From: Adineta steineri
Lineage: Eukaryota; Rotifera; Eurotatoria; Adinetida; Adinetidae
Reading direction: 5' to 3'
NCBI GenBank assembly: GCA_905250115.1
Contig: CAJNOI010000002.1
Coordinates: 280,783 to 344,782 of the forward strand
Length of the DNA stretch: 64,000 nucleotides
Shown here one piece after another: positions 1-12,400 of this stretch (position 1 is its first letter; each line of letters starts with the position of its first letter). The notes beneath the pieces are model-generated. The model searched no databases. It saw nothing but the letters and a program-made list of their open reading frames with translations, and was not told where the DNA came from. The translations under genes were made by a program, and so were the position numbers.

Positions 1-925
1 AATATGTATAATATGACTCATCAATCAAATTTAATTGGTCAATTGTAACTATTCAAAATTATTCAAAATCAAACATTTAATTACAATAAAAACATATTAT
101 TTTTGAATATACATATTTTCTTATGATAATAGTTTATTTTTATAAGAATCATTTTTTTCAAGTCCGTTACTAGGTAATAATGTTACGATGTTCATCTTTA
201 ATGGCGTTATAGTATAACACATAATCATCTTTCGAGATAATTTCTTCACATAAAATATATATAAAAAAAACGTTTAGTTCATTCTGATAGACAGATAATG
301 AAATGTGTTCAAGCTGATAAGAAAAAAACTGAAATCTTGAGATAATATGCATATCTTCATTCTTGCGGTTATGAAAGAATACAAAGTATTCTAACCAATC
401 GACAAAAACATGATTAAATACTTTAGATAAAAAGTAAATAGAAATGTAATGATTCCTGCAGAAACAGTCCCATTATATTTTTACAATTGTGTAAATAAAG
501 CACTTTACAGTCAATATAAAGATTGTTAATAATGAATTGCAAGATCTATTGAGTTTGTCTGTTCTATATTTGATTGCAGTAAAATAATCTTCGATATTTT
601 AGAAAGTCATTCAATCTTTTAATAATTTACAAAGTAACACAATGAGTCATATGCAACATTTACTTGACAGATTTTTATGATCATCATGTAATATAGACAT
701 TAAATCTGATAGAATCTCTCACAACGCTGCCTCTTATTGCAAATTAAAATCGATATTCCTAGATTTCGTACATGGTTTTAAGGCAAAGTATAATTATTCT
801 TTCATAAATAGAGAACATTTAATTTTACAGAAGATCTTCTGTTTTTCCTTCATTTTTTATCAATAGAAGATCATTCCTAGGATAAACTTATACAAAAAAC
901 AAATAATGTTCAAAAAGAATGTCAA
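1..925. other. Non-coding stretch, no gene seen
   Basis: AT-rich sequence downstream of the WDR61 stop codon. No open frame here has a recognisable motif, and only short chance frames are present. It may include the 3' UTR and polyadenylation region of the WDR61 gene on the minus strand. Confidence 0.6.
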
Positions 926-2322
926 TTAATGATTGAATGTATGTAATATGATACTTTTGTCTTGTGACATTGATACAAATTGTGTACCCGAATTATTGAA
1001 TCTAACACACCATACTTGATCGGAATGTTCAGCTGATGTATAAACACATCGTTTTGCTTTTGTATCCCAAATTTTAACCGATTTATCCGATGAACTAGAA
1101 AAGAAAATTTCACAATTCAATACTTCTATTTTTATGAACAAAAAAAATCAATAGTTACGATGAAATTAAATGTTGATTATCTGAACTGAATGCCACACTA
1201 AGTACCCATGAACTATGTCCCGATAATGTACTTACAGTTGTTGGTTGAGCATTATGTCTATCGAAAAAATAAATAAATATCGAAATAAAAATAATTAATC
1301 GAATAAATAAATATACATGTCGTGAAGTCGAATATGACAATCATCAGAAGCTGAAGCTAATACTTGAGAATCTGGTGAAAAACATAAAGCACGAATAGGC
1401 ATAGCATGACCTAGTTTTTTTTGTAAAATAGAATATGTAGATAGAAATTCAACGAATATATATATGTGTAAATACCTTCTACAGTATGTAATAATTTTCC
1501 AGTTGCTACATCAAAAATATTTACGAAACCATTTTGTGAACCACATGCAAGTAATTTACCATCTGGACTCTAAAAAAAAATTATCGATTATTTTAGTTTT
1601 CTTTTTGTAACAAAGATTATTCTTTACATAAATAGCACTTAATACAAATTTTGTTTGTGTATCTAATGTCATTTCTTTTTGACCAGTTTCAGAACTATAT
1701 AAATCAACTTTACCACCAAAACTTCCTGTTGCAATATATTGTCCATCAGGTGAAAAAGCTAAACTCCAAGCGTTTACTAAAGAAAAATAAACTTTTTAAT
1801 CAAATATTTTTTTTTCATCTATTTTACCTGGAGTCGCATCAATATCACGAATAAGTTTTCCACTTTCAATATCCCATAATTTAATTTGTGCATCAAGTGC
1901 ACAAGTTGCTGCAACTATTAAAATTATTGAAAATAAACATAAACATATAAATTTATTATTTTGTATTTTTTGACAAACCTGTTCCTTGTGGATTAACATC
2001 AACTGAAACAATACCAAGACGATGACCTGTACATGTATATTTTAATTCAAGTTTTTCTTTGTACCATGACCAAATTTTAACTTTATCATCAATTGAACCA
2101 CTAATTATATGTTCCGAACCATCTTTATGACTTTTTGTCCAAGCTCCTGCCCATATACCATCTTCATGAGCTAAAAAACAATATTTCAATTTAGTTTAAT
2201 ATACGAAACACAGTGTTTTTTCTATACCATTGTCTTGACGACATAAAAAATTAGCTGTCTAAATAATAATCAATAAAATTAAATTAACTTTAAAAAATTT
2301 TCTTTCTTACCACTTCTGGCAT
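926..2322 (-). CDS. WDR61: WD40 repeat protein WDR61/SKI8
   Basis: WD40 beta-propeller scaffold of the Ski complex (cytoplasmic 3'-5' mRNA decay with the exosome) and of the PAF1 transcription complex. The gene has several exons with short introns. A tiny first exon (MPEV, ATG at 2320-2322) splices to an exon at 2228-2258, then to one reading [11 protein letters not shown]. Later exons carry [45 protein letters not shown] and [12 protein letters not shown], and the last ends in a short HTFNH tail. Order and wording match animal WDR61 along its whole length (human has AHDDAIWSVAW and [12 protein letters not shown] at the same places). The start is chosen because the 12-nt first exon joins in frame and has a GT donor. 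The orthology call is firm. Exact exon edges in the middle are approximate. Confidence 0.9.
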
Positions 2323-2913
2323 AAATTATTATTATTAACTTATTCCAATCTAAAAAATTAAATAAATATTAAAAATCATAGTTTTATAATTAAAAAAAAC
2401 AAGAAACAAAGAGAAAACATTACAAAAAACAAAACTCCAACTTTTCTGTATTGTACCAGTTGTCTAACGAATACGGAATCGAAATGAACAGTAGATAGAG
2501 GGCGTAAAGTTCTGTGTCAAAATATATTATAAAAATGATATTATTCGTTGAAGAAATACAATTTAATCTAATCAAATTCACCTGTATTTTCCATACAAGA
2601 CTTAAATACCTTTTATAATTCAATTGTCAATTGTTTCGTAGAAAATAGATTAGTTGAAATCAATCATTGGATTGTACGAATCTTAATAAATATTCATAGA
2701 ATGGACATCTAAAATATATTTAAGCGAACAATTTTTTTTCTCTTTTCATTTTGATAATAACTATCACCTAGATTAGTTTAACTACAAGAATTTACTTTAG
2801 TTTATTTTTATTAACATTCAACTGGAATATGCCGGGAATTGATTAAATTTAACAGAAAAACAAAAGAAATCAAAAAACATTTTCATTGTTTATATATATA
2901 TTACATTTTAATA
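2323..2913. other. Intergenic region between WDR61 and the deformylase gene
   Basis: About 590 bp between the 5' end of WDR61 and the 3' end of the next minus-strand gene. It should contain the WDR61 promoter, but no clear TATA element or other motif stands out. Confidence 0.5.
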
Positions 2914-3618
2914 TCAAACGGTTGGTACAATTGTATAATCAACTTGTTGATTGAAATAATTCTTTTTTCTTTCATACTCATCCATATTAATAATATTTTC
3001 ATTCTCATTATTATTATCTTTAAATGGTTTATCAATATTAAGTATACCATCAAGATGATCCATTTCATGTTGTAATAATTCACTAATTGATACATCAAGT
3101 TCATTCCATTCTTGTTTATGACCATTATCATCGGTATATACAATTGATATTGATTTTGAACGTTGTTTTTTAACAAGTAGACGTGGAATACTCATGCAAT
3201 CATCCCACATTGTTATCATATCTGATGAAGACCAGACTATGTTTGGATTAATTAATGTTAATGGACCATAACCAAGGTTCAATGCAATCATGCGTAAATT
3301 AACACCTATTTGACACGCACTTATACCACGACCAAAACCATTCTTACGACGGAATTCAGCTAAAGCACGATGAAGTCGAAATTTTGTAGCTTGAACAAAA
3401 CCATCTCGTAAATTAAGAACTAATTCATTACTTCGACGTAAATGTGGATCACCGATTAAACAGATTGAAACTGGTAGTGGATTTGATGAGATAAATTTAT
3501 CAAGATCTTGTTGTAATGATGATGAAACCCATTTTGATGAGTAAGCATTTGTTGATTGAGATCGATAAAATGGTTCTAATGAACGTAATGAATAAAGACA
3601 ACGACGTACATTTAACAT
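2914..3618 (-). CDS. Peptide deformylase, possibly organelle-targeted
   Basis: Fe/Zn hydrolase that removes the formyl group from N-terminal formyl-methionine. In eukaryotes it usually acts in mitochondria or plastids. All three family motifs are present: GRGISACQ (residues 97-103; family GxGxAAxQ), DDCMS (139-143; family EGCLS, metal ligand Cys141) and HEMDH (184-188; metal ligands His184 and His188, catalytic Glu185). The 234-residue length fits the family. The start at 3618 is preferred over an in-frame ATG at 3708, because from there the N-terminus (MLNVRRCLYSLRSLEPFYRS) is Arg/Ser-rich like a mitochondrial presequence. The gene has no introns, unlike most neighbours. Motif 2 (DDCMS instead of EGCES) is unlike the usual animal deformylase and closer to forms I associate with bacteria, so horizontal transfer is plausible. 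It sits head-to-head with the DSD-like gene. Confidence 0.85.
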   Translation of the reverse strand: MLNVRRCLYSLRSLEPFYRSQSTNAYSSKWVSSSLQQDLDKFISSNPLPVSICLIGDPHLRRSNELVLNLRDGFVQATKFRLHRALAEFRRKNGFGRGISACQIGVNLRMIALNLGYGPLTLINPNIVWSSSDMITMWDDCMSIPRLLVKKQRSKSISIVYTDDNGHKQEWNELDVSISELLQHEMDHLDGILNIDKPFKDNNNENENIINMDEYERKKNYFNQQVDYTIVPTV

Positions 3619-4059
3619 TTTTCCTTGCCTTTTTTTCTTATTGTTAACGTTTTGTACAATGATGAAGTATATTCTTATCTTTATCGACCTAACCTTTATC
3701 CTTCGCACAGGTAAAATAAAAGGACGAAAAGAAAAAAAATCTATACTTGATATAGACGTAACAAATACAATGAAGGCTAAATGATCAAAGGATTACAAAT
3801 TGTGTAACAAGAGTATTTAATAACCTTGAGCAATATTTGTACATAAAGTACATTGGAATAGTTAATAATAATCAAGCTGTCAATTGGCTATATCATAAAA
3901 AGGATGATTTTAATAATTGATAAGATAATGAAAGAAAAGTCGAATAACTTTTATTTACATTTTTTCCCATATCTATAAATAGATAACATATCTGTATTCT
4001 TAGATGAATAAAAACATAAAATAAAATATTTGCTTCATTTGTACACAGTTATAGTTATC
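3619..4059. promoter_or_regulatory. Divergent intergenic region, putative bidirectional promoter
   Basis: 441 bp separating the divergently transcribed deformylase and DSD-like genes. A TATA-like element, TATAAATA, lies at 3974-3981, 79 bp before the ATG of the DSD-like gene and in its orientation. No comparable element was noted for the deformylase side. Promoter function is inferred from position only. Confidence 0.4.
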
Positions 4060-5301
4060 ATGCAATCACAATCATTAGTGTCTTATCATAAAGGACTAGG
4101 TATAGGTGATAATTATTCTGAATGGAATTTATTACGAGAAGATATAAGTTTACCAGCTGCTGTTCTTGTATCGGAAAATATTGAAAATAATCTTGAATGG
4201 ATGCAAAAATTTATTGAAAAATATAATGTTAAATTAGCACCACATGGTAAAACAACAATGGCACCTAAACTTTTTCATAAACAACTTGAACATGGTGCTT
4301 GGGCAATAACATTAGCGACTGTTCAACAAGTACAAGTCGCTTATTCAGTTGGTATTCGTCGTATATTAATGGCAAATCAATTAATTGGTAAAACAAATAT
4401 GAAAATTATTCAAGAATTATTAAATAATGATCCTAATTTTGATTTCTATTGTTTAATTGATTCATCAGCTAATATCGAACAACTTGGACAATTTTTTAAT
4501 AATAATAAAACACAAAAACGATTACAAGTTCTTCTTGAAATCGGTGTTAATAATGGACGAACAGGAATACGAAATGAAGACGAAGAAAAACTTATTTTAG
4601 ATACTCTATCAAAATATGAAAATTCTTTAGCTCTTGTAGGTGTTGAATTATTTGAAGGTGTATTAAATGATGAACAATCCATCCGACTTATGTTACAACG
4701 AACTGTTGATTGTTTACAACGTTTAATTAATTCAAATAAACTATCTCGTTCACCACCAATATTATCAGGTGCTGGTTCAGCATGGTATGATATTGTTGCT
4801 GAAGAATTTTCTAAAGTTAATTCTACAGTTGATATTGTTCTTCGATCTGGTTGTTATCTATCACATGATATGGGTACTTATCACCGTGCACAAGCACGTA
4901 TTCTTCAACAAAATTCAATTGCTAAAGAAATTAGTACTAATGGTGCACTTCGACCTGCACTTCAAATTTGGGCTTATGTACAATCAATACCTGAAACGAA
5001 TCGAGCAATTATTGGTTTTGGTAAACGTGATGCAGCATTTGATGCTGGTTTTCCTATACCTATTCTTCATTATCGACCGGAATGGTCTAAACCTATTGAA
5101 ATAGATGAAAAAAACTATCAAATAACACATATGATGGACCAACATGCATATTTAAGTTGTCCATCTGATCATAATCTTCATATTGGTGATATAATTGCAT
5201 TTGATATATCTCATCCATGTTTAACATTTGATAAATGGAGAAAAATTTTACTTATTAATAATCAATATACAGTCATTGATATTATTGATACACATTTTTA
5301 A
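4060..5301 (+). CDS. D-serine dehydratase / D-threonine aldolase-like PLP enzyme
   Basis: Fold-type III PLP enzyme with an N-terminal alanine-racemase-like barrel and a C-terminal D-serine-dehydratase-like domain. Members deaminate D-serine or cleave D-threonine-type hydroxy amino acids. Residues 61-66 read APHGKTT-like, with Lys64 as the expected PLP Schiff-base lysine. SGCYLSHDMG-type sequence follows in the barrel. Near the end, HPCLTFDKW places His385 and Cys387 as the zinc pair of the DSD1-like family. The true start is ATG 4060; an upstream TTG frame adds only ten residues. The 413-residue length is normal. There are no introns, and the nearest relatives I recognise are bacterial amino-acid deaminases, so it is a transfer candidate. 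The exact substrate cannot be told from sequence. Confidence 0.85.
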   Translation: MQSQSLVSYHKGLGIGDNYSEWNLLREDISLPAAVLVSENIENNLEWMQKFIEKYNVKLAPHGKTTMAPKLFHKQLEHGAWAITLATVQQVQVAYSVGIRRILMANQLIGKTNMKIIQELLNNDPNFDFYCLIDSSANIEQLGQFFNNNKTQKRLQVLLEIGVNNGRTGIRNEDEEKLILDTLSKYENSLALVGVELFEGVLNDEQSIRLMLQRTVDCLQRLINSNKLSRSPPILSGAGSAWYDIVAEEFSKVNSTVDIVLRSGCYLSHDMGTYHRAQARILQQNSIAKEISTNGALRPALQIWAYVQSIPETNRAIIGFGKRDAAFDAGFPIPILHYRPEWSKPIEIDEKNYQITHMMDQHAYLSCPSDHNLHIGDIIAFDISHPCLTFDKWRKILLINNQYTVIDIIDTHF

Positions 5302-5412
5302 TAATAAATCATTCTTTTATTTGTCTAATTTTTAAAATGTATTAATACAAGATCAAAGAAAAAAAATACATATATATAGTGAGAGATAGATTTTATTTTA
5401 AAAATAAATAAA

Positions 5413-5812
5413 TTATTGTCCAATACGATTGATAACCCAATCTGTTTGACAAAGTGGACATTGAGCTCGTTGTTTAACCCATTGACTCATACAACAATTA
5501 TGAAATGAATGATTGCATGTACCCCAAACAATAATACATTCTTGAAGATTACTTGCTGCTTGACAACGTAGACACGATTCGGATAAAGCTGTTCGACATA
5601 TAGCACATACATCATGAGCAACATCCCAACTCCAAATACCTAATTGTAAAGTTTAATTCGTAAATAAAAAAAGCAAAACAGATAATTTTTAATTTACCAA
5701 CAAGATTCCAACGTTTAAGTGTAAATGGAACAGATGATGTAACTACATCTGATGTTGGATTATTAGTATTATTATTTGTCGACTGTGTAGACATCTGACT
5801 ATTTTCTGACAT
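5413..5812 (-). CDS. RNF7: RING-box protein 2 (RBX2/SAG)
   Basis: RING-H2 subunit that recruits E2 enzymes to CUL5-type ubiquitin ligases. There are two exons. Exon 1 starts at ATG 5810-5812 (MSENSQM) and ends at WNLVG near 5698. A ~55 nt intron follows, and exon 2 runs to the stop at 5413-5415. Zinc ligands are clear: CAICR, CLRCQ, the insert WGTCNHSFHNCCMSQWV, then CPLCQTDW, ending NRIGQ. Human RNF7 reads almost the same (CAICRVQVMDACLRCQ, CNHSFHNCCMSLWVKQ, CPLCQQDWVVQRIGK). CLRCQ and CCMSxWVKQ favour RNF7 over RBX1. It converges with the DSD-like gene, with only 111 bp between the two stop codons. Confidence 0.93.
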
Positions 5813-6478
5813 CTCAAAAAGAAAAGAAATAAAATAATGATAAATAGACAAATATTATATTGTTAAGATTTTATTATAATAAATGAGAAGAGAAAAAAAT
5901 TTGGCATGATAGAATTGGAGAAAGGTTTTTTTACGACAAAAACCACTAGAAACTTATAAACAAAACATACATATAAAAAGAAAAGTTCGTTTTTAATTAA
6001 TTAATTATACAGAAAAGAAAAAAAACAAAAACCACAGATGAATTAATTTTAAAAATTGTTTCTACAATAAGTATTTATAGGTCCAATCCCATTCGTGTGT
6101 TGTTCATTGATGAACTCTAAATAATAGAAAACAGAAACAGTAATACAGTTTATTTTCATGAAACTATTCGTTTGATTAATAATATTTATAAAGATTGTTA
6201 TAAGCATTGAAATATTAATAATTTAAGGTCAATTATAAGCGCAGTTAGTAATAAATATATTTAATTAAATTGAATGATAGCCCAGATTATGATAGCTATT
6301 GTGTAGTAATAGATCATCATCTACCTGTGTATTAATTACTAAAATAAAAATAAAAATTATGTTTTAGAAATTTATATAAATACCAATTAAGTAGTATTAT
6401 TCAATCTATTTTAATCATGCAGATACTAAATTCATTCATGTCGAATTATGGTTAAATATATATATATATATGTAAATG
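5813..6478. other. Intergenic region between RNF7 and the TRPM gene
   Basis: 666 bp between the RNF7 start and the TRPM stop, both on the minus strand. It is AT-rich with poly-A/T runs and a short (TA)n stretch around 6458-6472. No gene was recognised. Confidence 0.5.
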
Positions 6479-9400
6479 TTAGAAAAAGCTAAAGGAATAT
6501 TGATGTCTATGGCAATTAGTTACGTTTTTGCGAGAAGGAAAAAAATTAATCATTGAAGATTGTGATTCATCAGGACTAGATATGGAATGACGATGATGTT
6601 CATCAAATGTTGATTCTCTTCGAAAAATTTGTTTGGATCGATCACCAGTACCACTCGATTCATCAACTATGTTAATATATAAAATTTTCGTTTTTTATTA
6701 TTCTTTTGCTTTCTTTTTTTCGATGAATAGTGATGTTATTAGCAAAATTAAACTCAATAATAATTATAGAACTATATACATACATGATTCTTCAGGATCA
6801 AAACGACGTGTTTCAGGTGTTTTTATACGATCTCCACCCATTATTTTTAAACCTTCCATTAAACATTCAAGATATTCAAACATATGAGCTTGCTATAAAT
6901 ATATATAGATATAGATATAATCTTGTAAATAAAATAAATGATATTACTTGATTACTCATTGTTTGTATTCGATTTTCGAGTGTTCGCATTTTATTGAACA
7001 TATTCTCTTGCGGCGTTTGACTATATATAGGTATATGTATAAAAAATATCAAATTATTTGAAGATTTAATACTTACACACGTTCTTCATCTAAATCTGTT
7101 TCATCCACTAGTTTTCTACCTAATTTCAAATGAGTATAATAAACTTCATCACCAAGTGCATCTTCAGCTATTTCAATAATAGATGTATATTTTTCATTAA
7201 GGAGTGTTTCTAAAAAAAAGTAATTTATTTAAAAACTAATGATAGAATTTCTAATTTATTTTTACTATATTTCGTTCCACTTGAATGTTGTGCATATCGT
7301 GCTTGAATAGGTCGACAACGACAACATCGTGCTGATGTATATAATATAAATCGCCAAAGATGAGAAATGAATATGAAGGGTGGTGGTAATGATGGTCGAG
7401 ATAAATATTCGCACACTAAAGAATATCGTTGAAATTTCCAGATACGATCTGTATCGGTTTGAAGACGATCAAATGTATTACTAAATAAATAAATATAATC
7501 AGTTATTTGTTCTATTTCTTATTTAAATAGTTGAAAATGATGTTCATCATGGATGAATCATTGATATTTTTACTCTAGTAATGACTACAAAATATACGAT
7601 TGAAAAAAAGTAGGATCGACATCTTTTGGTCTTCTATCGAATTAACACTAAACTAACTCTTTCCACTATTCGATATTGCTTGACAAATAAAAACTCAAAA
7701 ACCATTCGCTGTGCAAGATAAACTTTGAAGTCCAAATCTCCTTATTCTGTTTATTTTATTTTACCTAAACATAGCAATAAGTAGATTGATCAAAAGTATA
7801 CTGACAACAGCCATATAAGCAACAAGTAGAATAAAGACTGCATAACCATTTGCTTTATAATCGTCTAAAGAACCAAAACAAGAATAATGATTGAATTATG
7901 GAATCTCAAATTTTTTTCTTACGTTCAAATTTTTCCAATGCATTCAATTCGCCAAATATTTGCCAATATGCAAGATTGACTATTTCACGTGGTAAATGCC
8001 AAGTAAATGGTCGTACACCATATATAAGACTGTAAGATGATACACCAAATGCCAAAATGAATACAATTAACATTAACATAAAAAATTTTAGATCATGTAC
8101 CTTGAAAAATACAAGAAAAAGAATGGACAATGTTCAATGGACAATAAAAAATATTTGAGTTTGCACCCAAGGCAAATTTAAAGTGAAAAAAGTTTTCGCT
8201 TTTTTTATACATCATTCGATAGATTAAGTGCTGCTGATCACGAATATCACATCCCCGGCTGCCAAAACTCTTTTCTCGTTAAGATATTTGCAAAAAACTT
8301 TGAGCTGAATAAAAAAAACTCCAACCACTTTAACAAAATGTTGTGCTTTTGGTTGTTTTTAGACCCTCTCAGCATTTTGCAAATATCTTAGCGTGGAAAG
8401 AGTTTTGACAGCCTGGGAAATGATATTCGTGATCAGCAGCACTTAATCTATCAAATGGTGTATACAAAAATGGAAAAACATTTTCCACTTTAAGCTTACT
8501 CTGAGTGCAGCTTACCATTTCACCGATCATTACGAGCTTAGGTCCAAGCCTTTTAACAGCAGCAAATATATCCAATGAACGCATAAACCAAATAGTCAAA
8601 TCAAGTGATAAAATAATACGTGCTGCACAAAAACATTCTGCTATTGGTATAAATCGAAGTGTAAAAGCGGTGAAAAATAAAATTATTGCTAATACATCTA
8701 ATTTATTCCAAAAATTTTTAAAATAAGCTGAAATAGCATTTCGTTTCGATTGTGCTTCTGTTGAAAAGAGCTATAATATGAATATTGAGAACGAGAACCA
8801 TAACAAATTATAACTCATTACCTGTCGAATTTCTTCACATAATAATGTAAAAACCCATGCAGCAAGTATCAATTCAGTAGTAGCTGGTCGTGTATGTCGT
8901 TGTAATCCATACGGCCCTGGTTTATTAGTATTACTGTGATCTTGATCTGATTGATGATTTTTATTATTATTAACATTATCATTATAATTTGGTGGATCAC
9001 TGGATGGTGCACATTTATCCACTGGAAAATCGTAGAGTGGAAAAAAATCACATAATATAACATAGGAGAAAAGCAATAGAAAAAACACATGAAAATACTA
9101 AAATAAAGAGAAATATTATATTGAATATTAATAACTAATCTTCATCGAATACTTACTAGATTATAAATATATTTAACAAATGGAGCAGACATAAATGTAG
9201 CAACATTAGTAAAATATTTAACAACTCCAGCTTTTGTCCTATAAAGAGAAAGAAATATTATTTATTTTCTTAAACCATATTGTATAAAAAAAGAGATTAG
9301 CTTAGAAGTTAATTAGTGATAATTAATAAATAAAATTATAGCAAGTGTGTTAATAGCTAGTATTATTGTTAACTTTTTTTTTATTAAATCTACAAATTAT

Positions 9401-12400
9401 CTTTCTTTACTTTTCCCAACAGCCAATATTGACGAATTCAACAGGTATATTATCACCATTTGATAAACCTGCGAGTAATCTCATATCAACTGTATCTGTT
9501 TTCCTAGAGAAATTATAATAAAAACAACAGTTGAAAAATAGTGTACATTTAATCATAAAGCTGGTAGATACGAAATCAATATCAGATGTGTCAAATTTAA
9601 ATAATAAAATTCCATATATAATACCTATCTATGTATCGTTTTTGTTCACATGTTTGTAGTAAACGTGATTTATTAATTGTATTCTATAAATAAATATTTT
9701 TCATAAAAAAACAAAATAATATGATCAATCATATATACTTCAATAAATAATGATTCAGGATCTGTTTTTACTAATTCACTTTGATAAGGAAGAAGACCAC
9801 TATACCAAAGCATAATTGTAGAAAAAACAATTTTCATATCAGGAACACGTTGATCAATATATCCATACCTAGAAATAAAATATTCATATATATATATTTA
9901 TTTCAAAATTCTTATTCTTTTTTTCTAACAAACCAAATATCATTAAGTACATCTTGTACAGCTCGTTGTGCAATAAATTGTTTCGCTTCTGCTGCAACAG
10001 CTAATTCTAACCATGTAACATTACCATATGCTGGAATTTGTCTTATAATAGCTTTTGTACATGCATGATAACTTGATTGATAAAATTTATCAAGTATTTG
10101 TACAGCTAAATTTTCAAATTCATCAGCTGATAGATTATAACTTTGATCATTTTCTTTTCGAGCACGTTTTCTATAGATTAATGTAGCAACTAATGCTGCA
10201 CCTAATAATAATATCATTACGTATATATATATATATAAATAAAAGAAGAATTTTTTCCACTTACAAATCTTATTTTTACAACGAGACCAAAATAATAATG
10301 CAAAATCTCGTCTACCTTTAATAACCGACCAGAGAAAAAGTTCCTTATCAATATCAATATTACCAGCAGAATAACCTGTTGTTCCTAGAAGACAAACAAA
10401 AAATAATAACATTCCATAATAATTAATTTATATATATTTTATTCATAAGTAAAAATATTGAGATTTTACTAGAAAAACATGTTACAATCTAATGACATAT
10501 TTCTTTTATTTTATCTGTTTTGATTTAATGGGTTTTCAATATATCAAATGCATTTAAACGCATGCAACACACCCACCCACTTCAATACATGCATAATAAA
10601 AAAATTGCCTACGAAATTTTGTCATATTGAATATCATTGATAAAAATTTCTATTAACTGAATATATAAAAAATAAAGATTATTATCTTTTATCAAAATTG
10701 TTAATATATAAATTTCTTATTTTTGTTTATGAAATAAATGTAAAAGTTACCTTCGGAGTGTATACTACCATTAGGATCATTAACTTCAGTTTTATGATAA
10801 CGTCGAGGGTTACAGCAAAAACATGCTTTATCTTCATTGTTATTGATCAATTCATGAGCTGCAGTTGTATCAGCTGACGGAAATACAGCATCAACATCAA
10901 AAAAATCTCCTATTAATGGTTGTATGATTTTTTTATAAATTGTTCGTAATGGATCATTGTAATTATTTCGAAAATTGTCAGTCTATATATTCGAAAATAA
11001 CAAAAAAACAAGAATTTAAATTAAATATAACTTACTTCATTCTGATCATTTGTATAGAGTGTAATAAATTTATCATGATTACGAAATAGATCAGTCAATG
11101 AAAAATCATGATCAAGAAATAATTTAACAAATGCTATTTGATCATTATTAAGTGCCAATGTAAATAAATCATTTAGATCAATCTTATATTAATTAATAGA
11201 CAAAGTTTTAAGATAAAAAAAATTATATATATTTAGTTTTGATTATCTTACTTCCCAATCTCGATCATTTTTCATGATAAAATTTTTAGCTATATCAACA
11301 CGATTCCATTCTAATGCTAAACGAAGTTGTTCACGTTTTCGTTGCATATTTGTTTTAGTTTGACCACTAGACGATGTAGCTAAAAGTAAATATTTATTAT
11401 AGGAATGAAATGTTATTAGAAATATATTTTACCATTTAATAAAGCTTGTAAAATAACTAAATCAATATCTGGTTCAACTGGATTTCGTGAATTAAGACTG
11501 ATTATATTTAAGAAATTCTTTCGAGTATGAATACATTCATAAACTAGTTCAAAATAATCTATTTTATCAACAGGACCATTAGGTTTATTTGCTGTTGTGG
11601 CTTCACTTTTACGTGGAGTTTTAGTAGTAGCTGTAGCTGATGTATCACTTGCACCGCTAATTGCACGAATTTCTTCTTTAAGTTCTTCTCGAAGTTTATT
11701 TTTTAATTCATCATAACGTTTTAATAAAACATTTGGATCCATACTAAATAAAGAAAGCAACACTAATGTTTAATTTAATGTCTTCTGTTTTAAATAGCTA
11801 CTTTGCTGCTGTTTCATCAGAAATATCTAATTTTGTAAGATTTTCATTATAAAGATGATATGCTTTAGCAAACAAATCACAACAACGTCCTGTTCCTTCG
11901 AGAAACACAGCTGGTATATTATTTTGAACAACAGCTTCATGAACTGTAAACAAGAAAAATAATTATTCTAGTTCTTTACATATATATATGACATTTATTA
12001 ATACCTGTTCGAACTGTATTTGGACCTCCTTCAACAACGAGAAGAACAACAGGTACTGGATCTATTGTAGAAAAACAACTGATCATGAAGAAAAAAAAAT
12101 AAAATATTTAAATTCATATTAACCTGATTGCTCCGGTCGTAAAGATGGAGTTGTTGATGCACTAGTCGATTGATTATTAAGATGAGTTGCTGTAGGTTTT
12201 GATGCAAAAAATCCACCTGATATAGCTTGTTCAAGTTTTGCACGAAAAGATATTTCACGACCATATTTTCTTTCACTTCCATCATCAACAAAAATATATT
12301 CTGTATGATTTGGTTCAAGTGGTGCTTCACCTTTTTGTTCACTACGTGGTTTAGCATAATGAACATTTGCACCATGTACATCAAGTTGTTGAAAACCAGA

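Noticed and set aside
3619-3708. Earlier ATG for the peptide deformylase
   Set aside because: Adds a Lys/Ile-rich stretch unlike the family; ATG 3618 gives a presequence-like N-terminus and normal length.
4030-4059. Upstream TTG start for the DSD-like gene
   Set aside because: A eukaryotic ATG at 4060 follows at once and the extra ten residues are hydrophobic filler unlike the family.
4446-4682. Minus-strand frame inside the DSD-like gene
   Set aside because: Antisense shadow of a long conserved coding sequence.
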